Below are positions 9,935-20,440 of a stretch of 64,000 nt of DNA, piece by piece; the first letter of the stretch is position 1; each line of letters starts with the position of its first letter. The DNA is from Diploptera punctata (taxonomy: Eukaryota; Arthropoda; Insecta; Blattodea; Blaberidae). The DNA lies in the NCBI GenBank assembly GCA_030220185.1, contig JASPKZ010007250.1, forward strand, positions 3,297,501 through 3,361,500. The letters run 5' to 3'. The notes below the pieces were generated by a model. It made no database searches. It was not told the DNA's origin and saw only the letters and a program-made list of their open reading frames with translations. The position numbers and the translations under genes are program-made.

Positions 9935-10495
9935 TGACACGCGGAACACGAACCAGACTGTATAAAACACTAATTAAACCAGAGCTCACTTACGGGTTCT
10001 GACTGAACATCACAAATCTCGATTGGCAGTTTTTTGAAAGAAAGATACTCAGAAGTATATATGGGTCCATTAAGGAAAACGGAGAGTGCGAATGAAATAT
10101 AATAGGGGAATATCTCACCTTGGGAAGAAGAGGGCCACAAGTGTAAAACTGTCATAAATTGAGTTAACACTACACCTCTTAGAAAAAAGGGCTACAAATT
10201 TATTTCTTTATGGTCAGAAGTCATGTGCAAGAAAATGGAGACAGGATAAAATTGTGTCCATACCAAATAGTGTATGTAGTATATCTTTTTTAAAACTTTA
10301 ATTGTTAATAACTCATAACTAAACTTTTTACACTTGTGGCCGTCTTCTATCCAAGATGCGATATACGAGTTGTATAAATCATTAGATATCATTAAGACAA
10401 AAGTAAGCAGACTAAAATGGGCAGGACATACATAGAAGATGACAAAATAAGAATGAAGTAGTTAGAATAATTATAAATGGTAAGTTAGAATAATT
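9935..10495 (+). mobile_element. RTE-B LINE, upstream part (interrupted)
   Basis: The frame reads TRLYKTLIKPELTYG, then FFERKILRSIYGSIKENGE, then (after the insert at 10.12-10.36 kb) AIYELYKSLDIIKTKVSRLK and WAGH. These are consecutive RTE blocks. The element continues after the LINE-A insertion, at 10985-11175. Stops are present, so it is a relic. Confidence 0.65.
10122..10357. mobile_element. Small inverted-repeat element (MITE-like)
   Basis: The ends are inverted copies: GGCCACAAGTGTAAAA at 10133-10148 and its complement near 10329-10345, extended by CTTGG--AGAAGA. It interrupts RTE-B. The interior is A+T rich and has no coding potential. The exact target duplication is not clear to me. 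Confidence 0.5.
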
Positions 10496-10958
10496 AACCA
10501 GTTATATTATATGGATGCGAAACATGGACTCTTACTTTAAGGGAGGAAAGGAGATTACAAGTATTTGAGAATAAAGTACTTAGGAAAATTTTTGGAGCAA
10601 AGAGAGATGAACAGACAGGTGAATGGAGAAGACTACATAACAATGAACTACGTGGTCTTTATAGGAAGCCAGATATAATAAGAACAGTTAAGTCTCGTAA
10701 ACTGCGATGGGCAGGACATGTTGCACGTATGGGGAATGAAAGACTTGCATGGAAGCTTCTTGTAGGAAAGCCAGAGGGAAAACGCCCAGTTGGTAGACCA
10801 AGAATGAGGTGGGAGAATAACATTAACAATGATTTGAGGGAAGTAGATTATACAGGGAATGATTGGAAAGCATTGGCTCAGGATAGGGATGTATGGAGAG
10901 CTTATGTCCGCGCGGCCATGAACCTACGGGTTCGATAGTGCCAGTGAGTAAGTAAGTA
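10486..10958 (+). mobile_element. LINE-A copy with a 26-bp target-site duplication
   Basis: It opens in the block PVILYGCETWTLTLREERRL and runs to the natural end MNLRVR, with an open frame 10729-10938 (69 codons). A GTAA tail lies at 10944-10960. The 26-bp duplication beginning AGTTAGAATAATT lies at 10460-10485 and 10959-10984, perfect throughout. Between the left duplication and the LINE, about 11 bases (TAGAATAATTA) repeat the start of the duplication, as expected of template switching at the 5' junction. The copy is inserted in RTE-B. Confidence 0.9.
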
Positions 10959-10984
10959 AGTTAGAATAATTATAAATGGTAAGT

Positions 10985-11175
10985 CATAAGGAAGATGGAG
11001 AATCGGAAGATCGAATTTGAGATGGATGGATGGAGTAGGCCTGCTACAGAATGTCAAATCTTTAAAACTCAAGACTTGGTGGACGTTGCTAGAGATAAAG
11101 ATGCCTGGAAAAAAATTCTGAAGGAAGCCTTGACCCAGTCAGAGTTGTTGTGCTGCTGCTAATGATGATACTGAG
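10985..11175 (+). mobile_element. RTE-B LINE, C-terminal end
   Basis: This continues RTE-B beyond the LINE-A insertion. Across frames it reads LRWMDGV, VKSLKLKTWWTL, KDAWKKILKEALTQSEL and then CCC from a run of TGC. The KTWW...DAW--IL-EA block and the Cys-rich end are typical of RTE protein ends. Confidence 0.7.
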
Positions 11176-11361
11176 AAGTAAGACTTCTGACTGCCTTTTG
11201 TCTTAGTTCCAAATACAAACAGTTCATTGATATATTATACTATCTAAGCCTACGTTACAATCATAAGTTTTACTACATAAAAATTCTAGCCCCACGACGA
11301 CAACAGGACAAGTAAGGATAATGATGTGCTAAGGCAATCTCAATAATGTATTTAATACATG

Positions 11362-11622
11362 TATGGTCTCGAGGTAGCGTGATGCCTTGTCACGCAGCGG
11401 GCCCGGGTTCGATTTCCGGTCGGGACAGGCTCCTGGGTGAGATTTTTTCGGGGTTTTTCCTCACCTGTAAGACAAATGTCAGAAAGCTTACGGCCCAACA
11501 GTCCCCTAAAATCATCATCCTTATCGTTATCGTTATGATCATCCTTCACCGGTATGGAAAACAACGGGAAGCTACGATTGCAGTGAAAGATCTGCCCTCG
11601 GGCAGTATTACTATGGATGGAT
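11362..11622 (+). mobile_element. SINE-A copy with ATGG and TA tail
   Basis: It begins ATGGTCTCGAGGTAGCGTGA, has the box-B word GGGTTCGATTTCC and ends GGGCAGTATTACTATGGATGG. A (ATGG)n run (to 11649) and then (TA)n (11650-11678) follow. The AAAGCTGCAAAGC block is missing, so it is internally shortened. Confidence 0.8.
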
Positions 11623-11646
11623 GGATGGATGGATGGATGGATGGAT

Positions 11647-11678
<32 letters not shown>
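11612..11678. repeat. (ATGG)n then (TA)n microsatellite
   Basis: Nine or so ATGG units are followed by about 14 TA units, directly at the SINE-A 3' end. The ATGG unit matches the normal last bases of SINE-A, so the array probably grew from the SINE tail. Confidence 0.85.
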
Positions 11679-11680
<2 letters not shown>

Positions 11681-11842
11681 TTGCTGTAAGCCCTTGTTTC
11701 TCCCAAGACTTAGACACTCTCCCCTACAGTGGAGAAATTGAACCATGCTAATTTAGGTACATATGTCATTGAGTGGCCAGTGATCAGCGTTCAGCCTCAA
11801 AGTGACATCTAGGAAACCAAGGTAGTACTAGAATGTGGAAAT

Positions 11843-12056
11843 AGGTAAATTTTGTTTACATGCCTTTTTATTCAAGTTTAAGGATCGTTTCGAGCCTGAA
11901 AATCTTCAGATTCGGGACCAACTGCTTAAAGTCCCTTCCGGAGGCCTTGCTCTTTGGATTTTTCAATCCTAAAAAATTCATCGACCCCGGTCGGGTTTGA
12001 ATCCACGACCCTCGGGACCAGAGGCAAGGAGCATAACCACTAGTCTACCGCGGCCG
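11843..12056 (-). mobile_element. SINE-C copy (tRNA-derived)
   Basis: On the minus strand it begins CGGCCGCGGTAGACTAGTGG, giving an A-box-like start, and GTGGATTCAAACCCGACC as a B-box-like word. The body has TTTGGAT...AGGATT and GGGACTTTAAGC. Two more copies lie at 27.29-27.50 and 61.01-61.21 kb, all on the minus strand. An A-rich run sits at the head side (12057-12066). Confidence 0.65.
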
Positions 12057-12846
12057 AAAAAAAAAATATATATAACACATATTGAAAGTCTTCCAAGGAA
12101 TGCCTATTGCATTCTTAGAACAGCTTGATGACTTAAAAAAACTTGAAAATAAAACCCAACATAAGTGTCATACTGTGCTAAAATTGCAATCGTAAAACGA
12201 GGGTATGTTCTAAAGAAAGAATTGAAAAAAGAAACAACAATAGACTCCCTTGAATAGGTAATGGCTCTAAAGTAAATAGCTTCCACATAATGGGCCGGAA
12301 CTTCCTCGTAATGTAGCACAACGTATACATAAAAAAATAACAAAACACCCCCCCAAAAAAAACTTGCACCCCTCTCACCAATCTTCCTTACTCTTTTGAC
12401 TCTGGGCTATTGTTGGTGGCATAGAAGCATACAACACACGTTCTCCAATGAAGCACGAAATTGCGGTCAAAAGGTTGAACGAGAAGGGGATAGGGGTGAG
12501 AACTCTTCCTGCATAACTGCAACCAAAGCTTCCTTCACCCTCCCAACCTCTGTTTTATTGATTTCCCATTTTGTTTCCCCCCACTATGCACAAACTACCC
12601 TTCTATCATAGAATGATATAGTAATTCCAACAACCTCCGCCAGAGTACGCCACTATCCAGACACGCTACTATGTAGTTCAACTTCACGCCATTTACCTCG
12701 AAAGGCAGCACAATACAGGAGGTGACAATCGGATCGATATATCGAAGAATTGTACGACATTCAAATGAATAATGCAGCATGAAAATGGTATATTACTTTA
12801 TACTGGGCAAATCATGCTGCTTGTGTTTAAAAATTCTCATTATAAC

Positions 12847-12880
<34 letters not shown>

Positions 12881-12986
12881 GCTTCACGGTAGAAGTCACG
12901 TTTCGCTTCCATGCCAGTTATTTCCATCTTACAAGGGAAGTGTCGACCGAAACCTATCTTGACATTTCTCTCGAAGAAGCGTTGTC
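12057..12986. other. Unassigned stretch with a (TCA)n microsatellite
   Basis: No coding or RNA motif was recognised. A (TCA)n run lies at 12849-12881. The remainder is A+T rich with C-runs near 12350. Confidence 0.35.
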
Positions 12987-13190
12987 ATATACCAAGGCCT
13001 TGTCAAAAAAATAACTGCCGTTTTTAAGAGCAAGGCACAAAAATCGAAGCCAAAATCCAAAAATATCAACCCACTTTACGGAGAATTGAATTCCCTGCAT
13101 GAGTAAGAGCGGAGTGAAGTGAGGCAGGATGTGGTGCGGACGGCAGGTAGTGAGGGGTTATCCAATCTACCAATTCAGATGTAATAGTTT
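12987..13190 (+). repeat. Dispersed repeat shared with 57.7 kb
   Basis: It shares CAAGGCC-TGTCA-AAAAA, GTGCCGTTTTTAA (with changes) and AGAGCGGAGTGAAGTGAGGC...GCGGACGGCAGG-AGTGAGG with 57700-57848. This copy has an extra stretch of about 55 bases in the middle. The G+C-rich, purine-rich word is unlike the surroundings. Type unknown. Confidence 0.55.
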
Positions 13191-13699
13191 AAATGTGAGA
13201 AATGGATTTTAGTGTCTTGCAGTTAAAAAACAGCAGATTTTTTTTTTGGACATGGCTTGGTACATCACAACGCTTTTCTGGAAGAAATTTTAAGGTGTGT
13301 TTCGATATGCAATGGTTGACAGTTCCCTTGTTAGACGTGGTCTATCGATAGTTCTTCATCCTGCAGGTTGATAATGCTATAATAAATTTGGAGCTCTGTT
13401 GTTCGTTAGCCTTTGTATGTGTGTTTCCAATTATTTATAGAGATGTGTATCTATCTGTCAGTTTAAAAGCTCATAATTTTTAATTATGTGTTCAATACAT
13501 AATTTAAAAATTTTAGGAGATCAATATAAAAAAAAACAAAAAAAGAAAAGTGATGGTCTTTCATTGGAAATTTCCTGTTCTAAGTAAAATTTGTTTTTAG
13601 AATAAATTGTGTACAAGAGTAAATGACTTTTCTTACTTAGAGTACAAAATGTCCTTTTTCTTTGATGAATTATATATCAGTGACTATTTAACTCATAGA
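13191..13699. other. Unassigned A+T-rich spacer
   Basis: No recognisable feature was seen. Confidence 0.35.
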
Positions 13700-14105
13700 C
13701 CAATCATTTTAAACCCGCCATAGCCTGTCCCAAGCCAGGTTGAAAAAGGGTGAGGGGGAGGAGTAACACCTCGTAAAAAAACCTTGGTTCAGCTTGCCCA
13801 GTTGATAGTATCTTGTGAGGGCCCCTTGCCAGGGTTACGGTGAAGACCTCAATGGCAGATACAGCGGAGGAGTCCTTTGGTACGGTGTACCTGACGGAAG
13901 AGGCAACAATACATCTACTGCCTTGTAGATTGACAAACGGGCGGATGGGGTTCATTAGTCCTGCAAGACAACCCATCTAGGAGAGACAACTCCGAAAATA
14001 AAACGGAGCAGGCTGAGCTCTGGAGCTGGGTGAAGGCAATCGGCCTAGGGAGGAAACCCCGAATAATAATCCCGCCATGAAAACGGGCTAGCAACCCACT
14101 TCAAG
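13700..14105 (+). mobile_element. G+C-rich leader-like module of a retroelement
   Basis: The segment from AACCCGCCATAGCCTGTCCC to CCCGCCATGAAAACGGGCTA is clearly richer in G and C than its neighbours. It has an opening and closing CCCGCCAT word and ends in short complementary words. I recall similar text as a repeated leader in insect retroelements. Its downstream neighbour is an RTE tail (14150-14230), which fits a 5'-end plus 3'-end composite without the coding middle. No function is claimed. Confidence 0.4.
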
Positions 14106-14149
14106 GTGTATTTTATACATTGCTCGCAGTCCCAAGGATCAAGCCTCGG

Positions 14150-14230
14150 ATCAAAGGGCTAAAGAAGATAGACCAATGGACGGGAGAAGAACAAGAGGAA
14201 GGCCACCCCAAGAGATGGATAGACAGTGAA
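14150..14230 (+). mobile_element. RTE-type 3' tail fragment
   Basis: One frame reads GRRTRGRPPQEMDRQ and stops. This matches the G-R-R-x-R-G-R-P end block of RTE proteins. It follows the leader-like module with only about 45 bases between. Confidence 0.5.
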
Positions 14231-14859
14231 TGCACATCCAATATGTCTTCCTCCGAGGAGTGATTTTGGAAATAAACAGGTTGAAATCCTACAAATTAAG
14301 TTTAAGAAGAAGAAGAAGACCAATAATTTTGTCCCTTCCTGTCAGTGTTGCCAACACAAAGATTGTTCCTCTTTTGAAATTAAAATTCATAATGAGAGAT
14401 ATCTCTGCAAATTATCTTCTTTGACAAGGATATTGGTTCAACAATGTACAATCGATATGGTACAATAACAAATGCCAAAAGAAAGCAATCTCAAAAATTA
14501 AAAAAAAAAGTTAGTTCTGTTGCTCTAAAAATGTATTAAATGTTGTATAATGAATCTGCATTATTGCTAATATTTATTTCTCATACAATCGTCTGTTATT
14601 GATTTTTCCCAAGTCCAAAGAGATTTAACAGTGAAGATATGCTATTTATAACTACACAGCCGGTTTAGAAATTGCCCGGAACTAAGATCGGAATACATAA
14701 CCTCATATTTGGTAAATATTAAACATCATAATTATTTTTAGCTTCTGATGTATTATTCGCTAAATAGTCACTCCAAATCCAATACAAGGTTGAGTTTTTC
14801 ATTAGAAAAAATTACAACCTCTTGTTAGATTACCGTTGATAAAATCAATAAGTACTATA

Positions 14860-15165
14860 AAACAATGGGAATAATTAAAAAATAATGAAACTTCCATAAT
14901 ACAAAGGCACACAAGAATATGTCTATATAAAGCAATAGCATGACCAGTACTATTTTATGGAAGTGAAACATGGACAATGAGAAATAAGCAGATCCTTTAT
15001 ATCATCGGGATGAAATTCATGAGAGTGACACCAAGTTCTTCCCAAGGCAGATTCTATGGCACCGTACCACCTACATAAATTTAAATAAAGAAACTGAAAA
15101 CTCACAATTTATTAGTACACCTGTGTGAATAAAACAGCCAAGAGAAAAAAAATATATATATATAT
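14860..15165 (+). mobile_element. RTE-type LINE fragment
   Basis: The frame reads PVLFYGSETWTMRNKQ and, a little later, MKFMRVTPS, matching the Y-G-S-E-T-W block and the following KFLR block. A stop lies just before PVLFYG. Downstream similarity fades quickly. Confidence 0.6.
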
Positions 15166-15700
15166 AGAAAAAAGAGCCTTCAAATGAAGTGAGAAGTTGA
15201 GCTTAAAGTAACCTAAAATCACCATATTTACAATGTAAAATATGTATTAGTCATAGCCCACAGTGTAGCCAAGTTAACATAAAAAACATGCTAATATGGG
15301 AAATGTAGAGATATAATTAATTAAATATTAGAATTAGAAGTGTTATGTATTTATATTGGAAGATTAATTTGAAATGTTATGAGGGACCTTGTGAACTTGA
15401 GTGATAAATAAGTATACTGCTAAATGTCAAAGAATGTTTAAAAATAAGATTAGATAAAAGTTTAATCATCTTCAGATTTCTTTAAAAATAAACAAACAAA
15501 TTCCAATTATTTAACCATACATACAACAAATAAATATTGAATATTTATGAGATTATGTGCCAAAAAGAAAGCAAAATTATATTATATTCATACTTAAAAA
15601 ATAGAAAGTGATAAAATATTATTTTTTAATCCATTTATGTTTTAAATTACTTTATTGAATTATTTAGAAAATAAGATTATTTAATTTTAATGTTTACATC
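15166..15700. other. Unassigned A+T-rich spacer
   Basis: Very A+T-rich sequence without a recognisable element. Confidence 0.35.
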
Positions 15701-15935
15701 GAAGGGGCCATTCTGTAGAGTAGTTGGATAAGGCAATACACTACAAGCCAGAAAGTCGAGAGTTCAAGTCCAGGAGAAGTAAGGATTTTGAAAATGACCT
15801 GGCAGCAACATTGTCCTGGATTGTGCTTAGCCTCTAAAGGAAATTAGACCCAAACTCTTGTACTGGTGGTGAAGGACCAACAACCTGGCTGACATCTTGA
15901 AAGTTTGGAACTTTAAACACCCTCCTCAAACTCAT
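15701..15935 (+). mobile_element. SINE-E copy (tRNA-derived)
   Basis: The head GGCCATTCTGTAGAGTAGTT with GGATAAGGCAATACACTACA gives an A-box-like start, and GAGAGTTCAAGTCCAGG is the B-box-like word. The body TGACCTGGCAGCAACATTG and GGTGAAGGACCAACAACC follow. Only one copy was seen in this window. Confidence 0.5.
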
Positions 15936-16090
15936 TGAACGAGATCAATGCCAATACATGGGGCAGCTGAAAGTAAATTAGTAATTACTGTAGCTCCTCA
16001 AAATTATATCTGCCCTCATGGTAATATGTATCCTATAAATGCTGCGACTAAAGTTAAAAATAAAATTAGAACACTTACAGATCATGTATG

Positions 16091-16545
16091 TCATCATCAT
16101 CATCATCAACAACAACAAGGATTAAGCCCAATGGCCTGTTCCGATCTCATTACAGGTCGAATTGGTCCATCCATCTCTTCAATGGGTCTTCCCAATATTC
16201 TTCTCCCTTCTGGTTTATAATTATACATTCTTCTTCGTATGCGCTGTTCATTCATTCATAATAAGTGCTGAAGATAAGCATTTTGATAATATTTTATTCT
16301 TTCACAGAGATTAAACATATTAAGTTCTGTTCTTATATCTTCGTTTTTCTTTTTATCGGTTCTTTGGTATCTTGCTATTGTTCTCAACACCTTCATTTCA
16401 GCAGCCTCTATTTGTCCACTATCTGCCCCTGTTAATGTCCAGGTTTCACATCCATAGATAAGAGATGGAACTGCCAATACTCTGCAAAACTTCAAAATAG
16501 TTTCCTCTCCAGTCTTATTCAATAAAGTGCATGTAGACATTTAAA
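16091..16545 (-). mobile_element. RTE-C LINE copy with a 94-codon frame
   Basis: The minus frame 16540-16256 has CRVLAVPSLIYGCETWTL, EAAEMKVLRTIARYQRTD and EDIRTELNMFNLCERI. Beyond it lie YKPEGRRILGRPIEEMDG and the end GLNPCCC, then a (GAT)n tail (16091-16108 on plus as CAT units). A second copy of RTE-C lies inside LINE-A at 17.10-17.38 kb. Confidence 0.75.
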
Positions 16546-16609
16546 TGACTACTACTCCAGGGCCTCCTAAGATCTATAGTGAGATCACTTTAGCTTTTTT
16601 TTTTACTTT

Positions 16610-17885
16610 AACCCACTAGCTCTATCGAATCTGTAGGTTCAAGGCCACGTGAGCATAAGCTCCACATACATCCCTATCCTGAGCTATGTTTGCAATCATG
16701 CCCTGTATAATATATTTCCTTCAAATCATGGTTAATGTTATTCTCCCAAATCATTCTTGGCCTACCAATCATTCCCTTCCCTCTGGTGTTCCTACAAGGA
16801 GTTTCATGCCACTCTTTCACTCCCCATTTGTGCTAAATGTCCTGCCCATAGCAGTCTACGAGACTTAACTCTTCTTATTACATTTGGTTACCCATAAAGA
16901 TCATTTAGCTCGGTGTTATGAAGTTTTCTCCATTCACTTACTTGTCTTCCCTTTGGTTCAAAAGTTCTTCTAAGAACTTTATTCTCAAATACTCATAAAT
17001 TTTTTTCATCCCTTAAAGTAAATGTCCATGTTTCACATGCATATAATATAACTGGGAGAATAACAGTTTTATATATTTTCAGTTTAAAATCTTTTTGAGT
17101 TGAGAGCAATACCAAAGGACCGATAAAAAGAAAAACGAAGATATAAGAACAGAACTTAATATATTTAATCTCTGTGAAAGAATAAAATATTATCAAAATG
17201 CTTATCTTCAGCACGTATTATGAATGAATGAACAGTGCATACCAAGAAGAATGTATAATTTTAAACCAAAAGGGAGCAGAATGTTGGGAAGACCATTGAT
17301 GAGATGGAAGGACCAATTCGACCTATATTGAGATTGGAACAGGCCATTGGGCTTAATCCTTGTTGTTGATGATGATGATATTTTTTTGAGAGAAGCTGAG
17401 CCAACAAGACTCACTATAATGCATAATAACATGCATTTTCTGAATTGAGCCAATGTTTAATTTCTTTCTGCACCTCATTCCTGTTTGTAATTACAGTTCC
17501 TAGGTTTTTGAATTCAGCCACTTCTTCAAAATTTCCCTCTTATTTCATTAACTGTCCCTTTCCATTATATATTTCTACGTGTCACCATATATTTAGTTTT
17601 ATTGATGCTTACTCCCACAACCAATTTCTTAATGTTGTTCAATACAGTGTGTGTGTTCACCCTTAGTATCTATAACCTAATAATACTACATCATCAGCAT
17701 AAACTAAGAGATAAGTTGAGTCTGTTAACCTCATAATGTTATTTCCTATTATAATTGCACAATAAATCAAGAGCTTATTAATAGCATTGAGTTGTAGGCC
17801 TTCTTCATTCTCTAAAGATTTGATGGTATTATATAAGTACAAAATTGAATAGTAGAGGAGACAGTGCATCTGCTTAGGTTAATAA
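16610..17885 (-). mobile_element. LINE-A copy reaching the catalytic palm, split by RTE-C
   Basis: This is one of the longest LINE-A copies. The minus frame 17869-17663 reads EEGLQLNAINKLL and later TYLLVYADDVVLLG, which carries the Y-A-D-D catalytic motif of the reverse transcriptase palm. The thumb region and C-terminal end follow through 16610, with the KIYKTVILPVILYACETWTF block at 17140-17000. Bases 17100-17377 are a plus-strand RTE-C insertion. Many stops make it inactive. Confidence 0.75.
17100..17377 (+). mobile_element. RTE-C insertion inside LINE-A
   Basis: It begins in the block RAIPKDR-KKNEDIRTELNI, continues with NEQCIPRRMYNFKPKGSRML and GRPLMRWKDQF, and ends ATGLNPCC with a (GAT)n tail at 17362-17378. 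Similar words at the edges (ATCTTTTTGAG left, ATATTTTTTTGAG right) fit an imperfect target duplication. It is younger than the LINE-A copy around it. Confidence 0.7.
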
Positions 17886-17911
17886 AGTATTACATAATAG
17901 AATACTAGGTT

Positions 17912-18025
17912 CTATCTATCTATCTATCTATTCTACGGTTCTACAGCTCAAGTCGAGACCTGGCCTCCCCAATCCTCCTCCTACGTTCTTCCCTGTTCCT
18001 AGCCACCATTGCAATTTCATTAATG
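17912..18025 (-). mobile_element. RTE-type 3' tail with (GATA)n
   Basis: Minus-strand text gives AMVARNREEWRRRIGEA and then RSRLEL before the tail, seen on plus as (TCTA)n at 17914-17931. It is a strongly 5'-truncated copy. Confidence 0.55.
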
Positions 18026-18179
18026 GAGAGCATTTAAAGGGATTCTTTAAAAAAAAAACAAAAAATATTTTTAATATTTTATAAATAATGTATATATTGC
18101 ACACAAAAACTTTCGAACTTCATGCAACATTCCTTTAAAAATTATTGTCAGAATATTTTGCCTGTAGAAATAGCACTAA

Positions 18180-18723
18180 CACTGGTCAACATGATTTTTG
18201 TCTCATGAGTACCAATAGTTGTATTTAATGCAGCTTTTTATAGTGTTTTCAAATAAGTATTCGAATTTCTCCATCACCCACAGTTTTTTTATTTCAATTT
18301 CAATTAATGTGTTTAAATAATTAAGTTTTTAATAAACATTTTTCATTCATTTGTCCATTGCAAAATAAAACCAAATGAGCTAAACTCAAATTGTTTCAGC
18401 TATGGAAAAGAGATATCAAGGCAAATGGAATCCTAATATGCTGGCCGATTTTGCTGGACCATCAAGAGAGATGCTCCACAGGCAAAATATAGCAGAAAAT
18501 CGTTATTTCTTACTTTCTAGGTGAGTCCGAATGTTCAAATATTGTGTAGTTACGAATGTAGAAAATATTAAAGTGTTTGAAATTATAAATTCCTGTCTTT
18601 CAGAAACCTTGCATGATGGAGAAAAACTGATATCTCATTTGAATTCAGGAGAAAAAATACTATCACAATCACATATTTTTCTTTCTGAGACAAAATAAAA
18701 GTTTTTTTTTTTGTTGCTCAGTG
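18180..18723 (+). mobile_element. CACTG-ended DNA element, both ends present (544 bp)
   Basis: The left end is CACTGGTCAAC and the right end GTTGCTCAGTG, inverted copies with two differences in eleven. TAA flanks both sides (18177-18179 and 18724-18726), a 3-bp target duplication. Such ends and duplication size fit the CACTA/EnSpm-like group, by my knowledge of that group. Inside, 18395-18515 holds the remnant SAMEKRYQGKWNPNMLAD followed by a frameshift, and then the splice-donor-like TCTAGGTGAGT. It is an internally deleted, non-autonomous copy. Confidence 0.7.
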
Positions 18724-18869
18724 TAACTGTCAAAATTTGAGATATCAACTGCATACTAATATTTCTTATGTTGTATATTTCTCATATAAATGTCTCAAGT
18801 TAAAAAAAAAAATTGTTTTGAAAGATACTGCTTTTGAATTAGTTCAATTCAGTGAACTACAATTAACTA

Positions 18870-19075
18870 ACTCATTGTTATTTATACCTTTCCATACACC
18901 CCTTACCTGGGCTAATATTATCCAATCATCCCCTGTATAATTTACCTCTCTCAAATCAAGGTTAATATTATTCTCTCACCTCATTTTTAATATATCTGCT
19001 GAGCACTTTCTCTCTGGTTTTACTACAAGAAGTTTCCATGCTTTTCTTTTATTCAGCATTCGTGCCACATTAGGA
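18870..19075 (-). mobile_element. LINE-A fragment
   Basis: Minus-strand text retains the NINLDLREVNYTGDDW block and the KAWKLLVVKPE block, with a damaged GRP segment. The 3' end (MNLRVR and tail) is missing here. Confidence 0.65.
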
Positions 19076-19194
19076 AATAATATCAACCGAAACAAATTTA
19101 GGAGAAAGTTACAAAATAGAAAATGCATTGTGAGACATAAAAAATTATTGCAAAGGAGAATAAAATAATCAAAATAATGTAGAATAGACTAATA

Positions 19195-20440
19195 TCGAAC
19201 TAACTCACTGGACCTTCAAACCCATAGGTTCATGGCAGCGTGGATATAAGCTCTCAATACTTCCCTTTCCAGAGTTGATGTTTTCCAATCATTCCCTGCA
19301 TAATTTACTTCCTTTAATTCATGGTTAATACTATTATCCCACCTCATTCTTGGTCTAGCAACTGGGTGTTTTCCTCTGATTTTACTATAAGAAGCTCCCA
19401 TGTACCTCCCATTCCTCTTTTGTGCCACATGTCCTGTCCATCGCACTCCACAAGAATTAACTTATTTTTATTACATCTGGTTTCCCATAAAGATCATGTA
19501 GCTCACTGTTAGGTTGTCTTCTCCATTCACCCGTCTATTCATCTCTCTCTCATACAAAATTTTCTCAAATACTCCTCACTTACAGAAAAAGCCCATGTTT
19601 CGCATCCATATACTGGAAGAATAAAAGCTTTATATATTTTCAGTTTGTCCACCGATGTGGTCTCGGGGTAGCATGCTGCCTTGTCATGCAGCGGGCCCGG
19701 GTTCTATCCCCGGTCGGGACAGTTTTTCTGGGTGAAGTTTTTATCGGGGTTTTTCCTCACCTGTAAGACAAATGTCAGGAAAACTTTAAGGCCCAATAGG
19801 TCCCCGAAATCATATGGCCATCGCAATCATCATCATTCATATTCATCTTGGGTTAAGCTTAGGATTAGGGACTCTCCTGGTGCACCATTATCATCATCAT
19901 CACCCATCATATCATCGGGGAAACGTAACTCCGCCTTCCAGGCACCCCAATCTCAGAAGTGGGTTACAAGTATGCCATGCCAGGAGAGAAACCAGGAATG
20001 TCGAAAGACAAACCTGGGGCATTTGAAAAAAAATATATATATATATTTCCAGTTTAACTTTTTTTAGAGAAGTTGGGATGACAAGAGCCTCAGTAATGCA
20101 TAATAGCATGAATTTCCCGAATTGAGCCTATAGTTTAATATTTTTTTCTATATCTCATTCCTCTTTGTAATTACTGTTAGTAGGATTTGAGTTCAGCCAC
20201 TTCTTCAAAATTTCCATCACTTGTCATCAACTGTCCATTTCCATTATATTATCCACTTCTATGTATGATCATATATCTAGTTTCATCCAGATCCAGTTCT
20301 TAGTATTATTTAATAAAATATGTATTTTGGCTTTTAGTATTTCCTCGCTATCGCATAATAATAGTAATGACCTTATTAATATCATTTGAGTTGTACACTT
20401 TAGTCACATTGTCTGAAACCCAGTCTTCAATCAAGACTGC
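19195..20440 (-). mobile_element. LINE-A copy split by a chimeric SINE
   Basis: The 3' part (19195-19645) has RWTGHVAQKRNGRYMG, RGKHPVARPRMRWD and the end MNLWV, with a GTTA-type tail. The part upstream in the element (20040-20440) carries the thumb region and the NKYMI...-type block but is heavily decayed. Between them lies the SINE at 19646-20040. The words ATATATTTTCAGTTT and ATATATTTCCAGTTT at the edges are its target duplication. Confidence 0.75.
19646..20040 (+). mobile_element. Chimeric SINE: SINE-A head joined to SINE-B tail (second copy)
   Basis: The first part is SINE-A: GTCCACCGATGTGGTCTCGG, the box-B-like GGGTTCTATCCCC, CTCACCTGTAAGACAAATGT and GGCCATCGCAATCATC. From about 19850 it is SINE-B: TTAAGCTTAGGATTAGGGAC, TCTCCTGGTGCACCATTATC, GGGGAAACGTAACTCCGCCT and GCCATGCCAGGAGAGAAACC. 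It ends in A and TA runs. The junction falls at the same place as in the 8.4-kb copy. Confidence 0.75.

Noticed and set aside
11346..11746. Overlapping open frames with IYIYIY, DGWM or HPSI repeats on both strands
   Set aside because: They are produced by the SINE-A tail, ATGG and TA microsatellites, not by genes.
13704..13976. 90-codon minus-strand frame
   Set aside because: It lies in the G+C-rich leader-like module, where chance frames are longer; no motif was recognised.
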